DNA from: Kiritimatiellia bacterium
Lineage (GTDB): Bacteria; Verrucomicrobiota; Kiritimatiellia; CAIQIC01; Lenti-01
Direction of reading: 5' to 3'
Length of the DNA stretch: 16,034 nucleotides
NCBI GenBank assembly: GCA_018432565.1
Contig: JAHDSS010000081.1
Span: 1-16,034 of the forward strand
The position numbers were made by a program, and so were the translations under genes. Under the pieces are notes generated by a model. That model was not told the DNA's origin. It did no database searches and saw nothing but the letters and a program-made list of their open reading frames with translations. Shown here in pieces: positions 7,438-13,994 of this stretch; the first letter of the stretch is position 1, and each line of letters starts with the position of its first letter.

Positions 7438-8636
7438 ACCCGCCGGATCCGAGCATGCCCCCTTCGCCGGAAATGGCGCTCCTGCTGCGGTGCGCGGCCC
7501 CCGGGGCGGAGCCGGCGGAGGTGCCGGCTCTCGACTGGCCGCGGTTTCTGGCCTTGGCGACCCATCACCATCTGCTGCCGCCAGTCGCCCGGCGGTTGAA
7601 AGCCGCCGCGGACGCCGGTGCGCGGGTGCCCGGCGAATGGCTGGATTATTTCCAGCGGCAGGCCGCTCGGATTTCCGCCTTCAACCTGCGCGCCGCGGGC
7701 ATCCTGCGCCGCCTGCAGCGCCGGGCGAATGAGCGGGGCATTCCGCTGATCCCTGTCAAAGGGCCGGCGCTGGCCGCGTGGGCCTGGGGCGATACTGCCC
7801 GGCGCCAGTTCGAGGACCTGGATCTCGTCGTTCGCAGAGAAGACCTGCTGCAGGCCGTGGAGATGCTGGAGGCGCAAGGCTACCGGCTGCGCGAGCTGCC
7901 GGCCGGAGTGGATCGGAGGCGCTATCTGGCGACCGGCCAGGACTGGTCCATGGAACGGCCGGGGAAACCGCCCCATCTGGATATCAAACCGGTGCTGATT
8001 TCCCACGCGCTGTGCGGGTTCGAGTCCGCGGACTGGCTGTGGCGCTCCAGCCGGACGGTGCCGATGGGCGACGGGGGGTTCCTCGAGGCTCCGGGGCCGG
8101 AGGCGATGCTGCTGGCGGTCTGCGTGGACGGGGCCAACGAAGGCTGGCCCAAGCTCTCGGCGGTGGCGGATGTCGCGGCACTGCTGGCGAATCAGGCGGG
8201 GGCCGACTGGGCCGGACTGCTGGCGGATGCCAGGCGCCTGGGGCAGCGGCGCAGCCTGCTGACCGGCGCCGCGCTGGCGGAGCGCCTGCTGACGTGCCCG
8301 CTTCCGGCACCGCTGGCAGATGCCCTGCGGCGCGATCCGCTTGCCCGCCGGCTGGCGGAAGAAGCCGCCCGGCCGCTGGCGGCCGGCCGCCTGCCGCGGG
8401 ATGACGGCTGGCGCGCCGCGCGCTTTGCCTGGCGAACCCGCGAGGATGGCCGCGCGCGGTTTCGTTATCTGCGGCGGGTGCTGTGCGTGCCGGGCGCGGC
8501 CGACCTGGCGGCTTTCGCCTTGCCGCCGGCACTCGATCCGCTGTATGCCTGCCTGCGGCCTGTCCGCCTGACCTGGGATGCGCTGCGGGGCCGTTCCCGC
8601 CGCCTTCATCCGCCGGCAGAGGCTGCCGCGCCATGA
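7434..8636 (+). CDS. NTP_transf_5 family nucleotidyltransferase
   Basis: This is a 400-residue protein. The family signature is clear: IPVKGPALA (residues 106-114), then GD at 119-120, R123/R124 and FEDLDLVV (126-133), with D128 and D130 as the likely metal-binding pair of the nucleotidyltransferase fold. The family (Pfam NTP_transf_5, PF14907) has no settled reaction, but members recur in RiPP clusters, notably lasso peptide clusters. The N-terminal third is helical and the C-terminal part Arg/Ala-rich without a recognised domain. It overlaps the peptidase gene before it and the transporter gene after it by 4 bases each (ATGA), so the three are translated together. It may modify the Cys-rich peptide or its carrier; the reaction cannot be read from the sequence. 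Confidence 0.85.
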   Translation: MNPPDPSMPPSPEMALLLRCAAPGAEPAEVPALDWPRFLALATHHHLLPPVARRLKAAADAGARVPGEWLDYFQRQAARISAFNLRAAGILRRLQRRANERGIPLIPVKGPALAAWAWGDTARRQFEDLDLVVRREDLLQAVEMLEAQGYRLRELPAGVDRRRYLATGQDWSMERPGKPPHLDIKPVLISHALCGFESADWLWRSSRTVPMGDGGFLEAPGPEAMLLAVCVDGANEGWPKLSAVADVAALLANQAGADWAGLLADARRLGQRRSLLTGAALAERLLTCPLPAPLADALRRDPLARRLAEEAARPLAAGRLPRDDGWRAARFAWRTREDGRARFRYLRRVLCVPGAADLAAFALPPALDPLYACLRPVRLTWDALRGRSRRLHPPAEAAAP

Positions 8637-10420
8637 AAACACCCCGCTTCCAGCACATCCGCCAGGCGGTTCGCCTGGTCTGGACCAGCGCGCCCGGCTG
8701 GACGGTCGGTCAGGGCGCGCTGGTGCTGGCGCAGGGCGCGCTGCCGGTCGCCACGCTGTTCCTGACGCGGCGGCTGGTGGATGCAGTGACGGTCTTCCTT
8801 GGCCAGGCGGCCGGCGCGCGCGATCCCTGGCCGCTGCTGGCCCTGGCGCCGTGGGTGGCGGCGGTGACGCTCGCCGGCTGGCTGTGCCGGGCCCTGTCCG
8901 CCCTCGTGGCGTCGGCGCAGGTCGAGGTGGTGTCGGATGCCGTCCAGGATGCCCTGCAGACCAAGGCGGCGGACGTGGACCTGGCCTACTACGAAACGTC
9001 GTCCTATCATGACCAGATGCGGCTGGCGCAGGGGGAGGCGACCGGCCGGTCCACCAGCATTGTCCGCAACCTGGTGCAGCTGCTGGGCGGCGGCCTGGTG
9101 CTGATTTCGGTGGCGGGGGTGCTGGCGGCGACGCAGGGGCTGCTGCTGCCCCTGCTGCTGCTGGCGGCGCTGCCCGGGGCCGCCGTGCGGCTGCTCAACG
9201 CCCGCCGCTGGAACCGCTGGCGCATCCAGCAGAATGCGCCCGCGCGCTATGCCGGCTATCTGCACCTGCTGCTGACCGGCCTGCCGTTCGCCAAGGAAAT
9301 CCGCCTGTTCGGGCTCGGCGGGGAACTGCGCGGGCAGTCCCGCCGCCTGCGCGACCGCCTGCGTCAAAGCCGGCTGGCGCTGATGCGCCGCCGCGCCGCG
9401 GCGGAGATCGGGGCCGACGCTCTGTCCGCGGCGGTGCTGCTGGCGGGGCTGGGCCTGGTGTATGCGCGGATGCAGGCGGGCGGGGCGACGCTGGGCGACC
9501 TGGCCCTGCTCTACGGCGGCTACCAGAAGGGGCGGGGGGCGTTTACCGGCGTGCTGGGCAGCCTGGCCGGGCTGGTGGAGGATTCGCTGTTCATCGCCCA
9601 CTTCCACCGTTTTATGGAACTGCCGCGCCGCATCCTGCCGCCCGCCCGCCCGAAGCCGGTGCCGAACCGGGTGGCCCGCGGCATCCGCTGCGAAGGCGTG
9701 TCCTTCCGCTATCCCGGCACCGATCGCGACGTGCTGCGCGGCCTGGATCTGGAGATCCGCCCCGGCGAACACGTCGCGCTGGTGGGGGAAAACGGTTCCG
9801 GCAAGACCACGCTGGTCAAGCTGCTCTGCCGGTTCTACGACCCCGTGGAAGGCCGGATCCTGCTGGACGGAACCGATCTGCGCGAGTTCGATCCGGAAGA
9901 ACTCCGCTCGGCCTGCACGGTGCTGTTTCAGGATTTCGCACGCTACCAGATGACGGCGGCCGAGAACATCCGCCTGGGGGATGTCCGTGTCCCGCCCGGC
10001 GACGCCCGGCTGGCGGCCGCCGCCCGGCGCGCGGGAGCGGACCAGATGATCGAGGGCCTGCCGGCGGGCTATGACACGCGGCTGGGGCGCCTGTTCGGCG
10101 GGGGAACCGAACCCAGCGAGGGCCAATGGCAGCGCATCGCCCTGGCCCGCGCCCTCCTCCGGCCGTCCGCCGTGATGCTGCTGGACGAGCCGACCAGCGC
10201 GCTGGACCCGCGCGCCGAACGGCAGCTGCTCGACACCGTCGTGCAGGAAACCCGCGACCGGATCTTGCTGGTGGTCAGCCATCGCCTGTCCACCGTGCAG
10301 GCGGCGGACCGCATCCTGGTGCTGTCGGGGGGGCGCGTTACGGAATCCGGACCGCACGACCGCCTGATCCGGGCGGGGGGGGGCTATGCCGATCTGTTTG
10401 CCCGTTGTGCACCTCCATAA
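8633..10420 (+). CDS. ABC exporter half-transporter (membrane and ATPase domains fused), likely peptide exporter
   Basis: This is a 595-residue protein starting at the ATG that overlaps the previous stop (ATGA, 8633-8636); the open frame runs further upstream, but only inside the nucleotidyltransferase gene. Residues 1 to about 330 hold hydrophobic segments of an ABC exporter membrane domain. The ATPase has Walker A GENGSGKTT with K391 (codon 9803-9805), a Q-loop in FQDFARYQMTAAENIRLGD, signature PSEGQWQR (P494-S-E-G-Q498, instead of LSGGQ), Walker B LLDEPTSALD (D518, E519) and switch His550 in VVSHRLST. There is no N-terminal C39 peptidase domain, so the cargo leader must be cut by another enzyme, which fits the S26-type peptidase in the same unit. 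Exporters of this architecture work as dimers in the inner membrane. Peptide as cargo is inferred from the neighbours; lipids or other molecules are possible. Confidence 0.88.
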   Translation: MKTPRFQHIRQAVRLVWTSAPGWTVGQGALVLAQGALPVATLFLTRRLVDAVTVFLGQAAGARDPWPLLALAPWVAAVTLAGWLCRALSALVASAQVEVVSDAVQDALQTKAADVDLAYYETSSYHDQMRLAQGEATGRSTSIVRNLVQLLGGGLVLISVAGVLAATQGLLLPLLLLAALPGAAVRLLNARRWNRWRIQQNAPARYAGYLHLLLTGLPFAKEIRLFGLGGELRGQSRRLRDRLRQSRLALMRRRAAAEIGADALSAAVLLAGLGLVYARMQAGGATLGDLALLYGGYQKGRGAFTGVLGSLAGLVEDSLFIAHFHRFMELPRRILPPARPKPVPNRVARGIRCEGVSFRYPGTDRDVLRGLDLEIRPGEHVALVGENGSGKTTLVKLLCRFYDPVEGRILLDGTDLREFDPEELRSACTVLFQDFARYQMTAAENIRLGDVRVPPGDARLAAAARRAGADQMIEGLPAGYDTRLGRLFGGGTEPSEGQWQRIALARALLRPSAVMLLDEPTSALDPRAERQLLDTVVQETRDRILLVVSHRLSTVQAADRILVLSGGRVTESGPHDRLIRAGGGYADLFARCAPP

Positions 10421-10440
10421 CGGGCGGGGAGGAGGGGAAG

Positions 10441-10474
10441 GGGGCGGATTCCGAACCGCTGCGGCATCCGCCCC
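10441..10474 (+). terminator. Strong hairpin after the ABC gene, candidate end of the peptide operon
   Basis: GGGGCGGAT (10441-10449) and ATCCGCCCC (10466-10474) are perfect 9-bp arms. An inner CCG (10451-10453) and CGG (10462-10464) extend the stem past one mismatch. It begins 20 nt after the transporter stop. No T-run follows, so it is not a textbook intrinsic terminator; it may act with Rho or as an mRNA-stabilising end. The next gene has its own candidate promoter just behind. Confidence 0.5.
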
Positions 10475-10498
10475 GGCGCGGCATTCATGGCCGGGCGA

Positions 10499-10527
10499 TT
10501 GCCAGCGGTTGGGCGAAGTGCTAGGGT
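10499..10527 (+). promoter_or_regulatory. Candidate extended -10 promoter for rnhC, giving a near-leaderless mRNA
   Basis: TTGCCA (10499-10504), a 17-nt spacer and TAGGGT (10522-10527), with TG at 10519-10520 forming an extended -10. The -10 ends only 7 nt before the rnhC ATG (10535), so the expected transcript start falls at or within a base or two of the start codon. No Shine-Dalgarno site is visible before that ATG, which agrees with leaderless translation. Confidence 0.5.
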
Positions 10528-10534
10528 TCGCGGC

Positions 10535-11530
10535 ATGGAAAACAAGATGTCCTACACCATCAAGCTGACGCCGGAGCAGATGGACGAGACCGCCCGGATT
10601 CTTCGCGAAGGCAACTACCGGCGGCGCACGGTGGAGCATGCCGTGGCGGCGGCGGTCGGGGAAAACTGCCAGATCGTGCTCTACAAGAGCGGCAAGTGCC
10701 TGGTGCAGGGCAAGGGGGCGGCGGACTGGATCACCTTCACCCTGGAGCCGCAGGTGCTGCACGAGGCGCGGCTGGGCTACGAGGACGTGCTGAATCCCGA
10801 GGCCAACGCCCCGCACATGGGCGTGGACGAAAGCGGCAAAGGCGATTTCTTCGGACCGCTGGTGATTGCGGCGGCCTACGTGGACGAAGCCATCGCCAAG
10901 GACCTCAAGGCCATCAACGTCCGCGACAGCAAGACCGTCACCACCGACAAGGCCATGCAGGACCTGGCCCGGAAGATCCGCACGCGGCTGGGCGACCGGT
11001 TTGCCGTGGTGGCGATCGGCCCCGCCGCCTACAACCGGCTCTACGACAAGATGGGCAGCGTCAACCGCATCCTCGCCTGGGGCCATGCCAAGGCCATCGA
11101 AAACCTCCTGGAGAAGGTGCCGCACTGTCCGCGGGCTCTCAGCGACCAGTTCGGTCCCGAACAGCAGATCCAGCGCGCGCTCCAGCAGAAAGGCCGCAAG
11201 ATCAAGCTCGAGCAGCGCCACAAGGCGGAAAGCGACATTGCCGTGGCCGCGGCGTCCATTTTGGCGCGGTCGGCGTTCCTGACGGCGATGGACAAGCTGG
11301 GGCAGGCCCACGGCGTGGCCCTGCCCAAGGGCGCATCCGACAAGGTGCGGGCCGTCGCCGGCGAGCTGGTAGGGAAAAAAGGCGGCGCCGTCCTGCTCGA
11401 AACCGCCAAGTGCCATTTCAAGACCACCGACGACGTGCTCGGCCCGCTCGGCAAGACGCGCAAAAGCGAAAACCTCCCGCCCGCGCCCGTAAAGAAAGTA
11501 TTCGTACGCAAGTCATCTTCCAGTGCGTAG
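10535..11530 (+). CDS. rnhC: Ribonuclease HIII
   Basis: This is a 331-residue protein with the RNase HIII layout: an N-terminal TBP-like substrate-binding domain (about residues 1-85; DUF3378) and a C-terminal RNase H2-like catalytic domain. The catalytic box GVDESGKGDFFGPLV gives D98 and E99; D204 in LSDQFGPE and D234 in HKAESDIAVAAASI complete the four-acidic-residue site of this family. It removes RNA from RNA-DNA hybrids such as R-loops and primers. A Lys-rich, disordered-looking tail of about 30 residues follows the conserved ETAKCHFKTTDDV segment. The ATG at 10535 is chosen because a candidate promoter ends 7 nt before it; MSYTIKL at 10547 is an alternative start. A methyltransferase gene starts 6 nt after the stop and its ribosome site overlaps this gene's stop codon. 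Confidence 0.93.
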   Translation: MENKMSYTIKLTPEQMDETARILREGNYRRRTVEHAVAAAVGENCQIVLYKSGKCLVQGKGAADWITFTLEPQVLHEARLGYEDVLNPEANAPHMGVDESGKGDFFGPLVIAAAYVDEAIAKDLKAINVRDSKTVTTDKAMQDLARKIRTRLGDRFAVVAIGPAAYNRLYDKMGSVNRILAWGHAKAIENLLEKVPHCPRALSDQFGPEQQIQRALQQKGRKIKLEQRHKAESDIAVAAASILARSAFLTAMDKLGQAHGVALPKGASDKVRAVAGELVGKKGGAVLLETAKCHFKTTDDVLGPLGKTRKSENLPPAPVKKVFVRKSSSSA

Positions 11531-11536
11531 AAGGCC

Positions 11537-13036
11537 ATGATTGAAATTGCGACCAAGCGGAGAGGAAGGCGTTCGCGGCTATTGAATGCCGATGCGCGGT
11601 CCGCGCGGAAATCGGAGTTGGGGCAGGTGATGACGCCGCCCGGGATAGCGAAATTCATGGCGTCGCTGTTTTCATTCAAGCGTACAGCCGATGTGCAAAT
11701 CCTGGATGCGGGAGCCGGCCAAGGGTCTCTTTCCTGCGCCTTGATTGCCGAATGGGGTAGAGTGGCGACCCGAAAGTCGTCCCTTCATCTCACGGCGTAT
11801 GAAGTCGATCCTGACATGCTGAAACAGTTGCGGCCCGCGTTGCGGGAGTTCGTGCTGGGCCAGCAACGGGAAGGGCAATCCATTGATGTGGATATTCGAC
11901 CAGTGGATTTCATCGAGGCCGTGGCCAATCCCTTTGAATATGCCAATCCAGGTGTTTTTTCCCATGCGATCCTGAACCCCCCCTACAAAAAAATCAACAG
12001 CCACTCCATGCATCGGGTCTGGTTGCGGGATCTGGGTATTGAAACCGTGAATCTGTATTCGGGCTTTGTTGCCGTAGCCCTGCAACTGCTCGGCCCCGGC
12101 GGACAACTGGTGGCGATCATCCCCCGGAGTTTCTGCAACGGGCCCTATTATCGGCCCTTCCGCAAAATGCTGTTGAGAAATGCCGCCATTGAGCGGATTC
12201 ATTTGTTTGAATCGCGGACCAAGGCATTCCAGGCGGATGGCGTTTTGCAGGAAAACATCATTATCAAGATCGTCCGCGGTGGAAAACAGGGGTCCGTGGT
12301 GATTAGCACCAGCCGGGACGACTCTTTTCAGGATATTGAATGCCGAAAAGTGCCGTTTGAAGAGGTTGTCCGGTCGGATGACGACGACGGCTTCATCCGA
12401 ATTCCGCAATCCGAACCCGCCGGGGAAAAATACCTGACCTTTTCTCATAATCTGCATGATTTGGGATTGCAGGTCTCGACAGGTCCCGTGGTGGATTATC
12501 GCCTGAAGGAATACCTCCTGGACGAGATCGAAGGGCAGGCGGTACCGCTGATCTATGCCTGTCATTTCGTCGATGGAAGGTCGCGCTGGCCCGAAGGATC
12601 TACGAAAAAGAAAACCGCCATTCAGGACGTGCCGGAAACGCATCGCTGGCTCTATCCAACGGGATGCTATGTCGTAACCCGCCGCCTGTCCTCGAAGGAA
12701 GAATCCCGAAGGATCATTGCCCATATGGTGGTTAGGGGTGATTTTCCGGGACATGAATGGATCGGGTTCGAAAACCATCTGAATGTGTTTCATACCGCCA
12801 AAAACGGCATGGAAGAAGAGTTGGCCAGGGGGCTCTGCACCTATCTGAACTCCACGCGCGTGGACCGCTTCTTCCGGCTTTTCAATGGCCATACCCAGGT
12901 CAACGCGATGGACTTGCGCAAGCTGCCTTATCCCTCACCGGATCAATTGCGGCAGCTTGGACGGCAGGCCGCCAAGATCAAGCGGCCTGCCCAGGCTCAG
13001 ATCGATTCCATGGTGGAGGAACTGAATGAGTGCTAA
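11537..13036 (+). CDS. Type II N6-adenine DNA methyltransferase of a BsuBI/PstI-type system
   Basis: This is a 499-residue protein with gamma-class order: motif X-like GQVMTPPGIAKFMA (29-42), the S-adenosylmethionine-binding motif I LDAGAGQG (56-63) and catalytic NPPY (147-150), followed by a long C-terminal part expected to hold the target recognition domain. The neighbouring nuclease identifies the system as BsuBI/PstI-like, so it should methylate the adenine of CTGCAG. A ribosome site AGAAGG (11529-11534) overlaps the rnhC stop codon. The gene ends 11 bases inside the nuclease gene (13026-13036). GC is clearly below the flanks: 47% at 11941-12000 and 55% at 12181-12240 by hand count, against 70-73% outside, a sign of horizontal transfer. 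Runs of C7 (11977-11983) and A7 (11987-11993) fall on the NPPY codons. The specificity is inferred from the partner. Confidence 0.9.
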   Translation: MIEIATKRRGRRSRLLNADARSARKSELGQVMTPPGIAKFMASLFSFKRTADVQILDAGAGQGSLSCALIAEWGRVATRKSSLHLTAYEVDPDMLKQLRPALREFVLGQQREGQSIDVDIRPVDFIEAVANPFEYANPGVFSHAILNPPYKKINSHSMHRVWLRDLGIETVNLYSGFVAVALQLLGPGGQLVAIIPRSFCNGPYYRPFRKMLLRNAAIERIHLFESRTKAFQADGVLQENIIIKIVRGGKQGSVVISTSRDDSFQDIECRKVPFEEVVRSDDDDGFIRIPQSEPAGEKYLTFSHNLHDLGLQVSTGPVVDYRLKEYLLDEIEGQAVPLIYACHFVDGRSRWPEGSTKKKTAIQDVPETHRWLYPTGCYVVTRRLSSKEESRRIIAHMVVRGDFPGHEWIGFENHLNVFHTAKNGMEEELARGLCTYLNSTRVDRFFRLFNGHTQVNAMDLRKLPYPSPDQLRQLGRQAAKIKRPAQAQIDSMVEELNEC

Positions 13037-13994
13037 GACCCGGATACAGGACGCGCTTCAGGTGCTGAAGGAACTGGGCATGCCGCGGGAGCAGCAGAAT
13101 GACCGGACGGCGCTCTGCCTGTTGTCGTTGTTGAATCTCACGCCGGAGAAGAAGTGGAGCGAAGCAGAAGCCCCATTGGTCGGCATTACGCCCATGATGG
13201 AGTATGCCCGCAGCCACTACGGAATGAAGTATGCTCCGAATACGCGGGAGACCTTCCGACGCTTTTCGATTCATCAAATGGTACAGGCCGGGCTGGTGCT
13301 GTCGAATCCGGACAATCCCACGCGGCCGGTCAACAGCCCCAAGACGGTTTATCAAGTGGCTCCGGCGGTCCTGGACCTTGTGCGGAAGCACGGAACTCGT
13401 AATTGGAATCGATTGCTGGCGGCATATAATAAGAACCACACATCCCTGGCGGCGCGCTATGCCAATGCCCGAAGAATGAAACTGATTCCCGTCCGGATGG
13501 CGGGAGGGGATGTCCTTCTGACGCCGGGGAAGCATAGCCTGTTGATCCGAGATGTCGTTGAGCAGTTCGCTCCGCGCTTTACTCCCGGCGCGGATATCCT
13601 CAGCCTGGGCGACACAGGCAAAAAGTGGGCGGTTCGGGATGAAGCGGGGTTCAAGAAGCTTGGGATCAAGCTGGATGATCACGGAAAGATGCCGGATGTC
13701 GTGCTGCACGACACGAGGCGCAACTGGCTGCTGCTGGTTGAAGTAGTCACAAGTCATGGGCCGGTCAATCCGAAGCGCCATGCGGAGTTGAAAGCGCAGT
13801 TTGTCAAATCCAAGGCCGGGCTGGTATTTGTGACAGCCTTTCCGACACGCAGCATCATGAACAGGTACTGGAATGAACTGGCATGGGAAACCGAGGTGTG
13901 GGTGGCGGAACATCCCGACCACATGATTCATCTGAACGGCAGTCGGTTTCTAGGACCGTATCATAAGCCCCCCAAAAGGAAGGGGCAGAAATGA
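13026..13994 (+). CDS. BsuBI/PstI-family type II restriction endonuclease
   Basis: This is a 322-residue protein, close to the size of PstI and BsuBI. The N-terminal part (about 20-115) looks like the family's winged-helix domain (ITPMMEYARSHYG, then TRETFRRFSIHQMVQAGLV). The C-terminal catalytic half has the family hallmark run GKMPDVVLHD (220-229), WLLLVEVVTSHGPV (234-247), PKRHAEL (249-255), AGLVFVTAFPTRS (264-276), AWETEVWVAEHPDHMI (286-301) and NGSRFLGPY (304-312). P223-D224 and E239 are the likely active-site elements. The family cuts CTGCAG. A ribosome site GGAGGA (13015-13020) lies 5 nt before the ATG inside the methyltransferase gene, so synthesis follows methylase synthesis. Beyond the conserved FLGPY the protein has a basic 10-residue tail whose codons include the ribosome site of the next gene. 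No controller (C) protein gene is present. Confidence 0.93.
   Translation: MSAKTRIQDALQVLKELGMPREQQNDRTALCLLSLLNLTPEKKWSEAEAPLVGITPMMEYARSHYGMKYAPNTRETFRRFSIHQMVQAGLVLSNPDNPTRPVNSPKTVYQVAPAVLDLVRKHGTRNWNRLLAAYNKNHTSLAARYANARRMKLIPVRMAGGDVLLTPGKHSLLIRDVVEQFAPRFTPGADILSLGDTGKKWAVRDEAGFKKLGIKLDDHGKMPDVVLHDTRRNWLLLVEVVTSHGPVNPKRHAELKAQFVKSKAGLVFVTAFPTRSIMNRYWNELAWETEVWVAEHPDHMIHLNGSRFLGPYHKPPKRKGQK

Noticed and set aside
8483..8632. Upstream extension of the ABC exporter reading frame
   Set aside because: The extra codons overlap the nucleotidyltransferase gene and translate to Arg/Gly/Pro-rich sequence unlike an exporter; the ATGA overlap at 8633 is the natural start.
6322..10420. Calling the peptide unit a lasso peptide cluster
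   Set aside because: The leader spacing and the nucleotidyltransferase resemble lasso clusters, but no asparagine-synthetase-like C protein, B1/B2 proteins or suitable core (N-terminal Gly/Ser/Cys with Asp/Glu at 7-9) is present.
8633..10420. Peptidase-containing (C39) bacteriocin exporter
   Set aside because: The protein starts directly with the membrane domain; there is no room for, or motif of, a C39 protease.
8606..11416. 936-codon open frame on the minus strand
   Set aside because: It runs opposite both the ABC exporter and RNase HIII and across the gap between them. No motif is visible in it and codon bias explains its length.
13154..13479. Small + strand open frames inside the nuclease gene
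   Set aside because: They are out-of-frame shadows of the BsuBI/PstI nuclease, whose family motifs cover the same bases.
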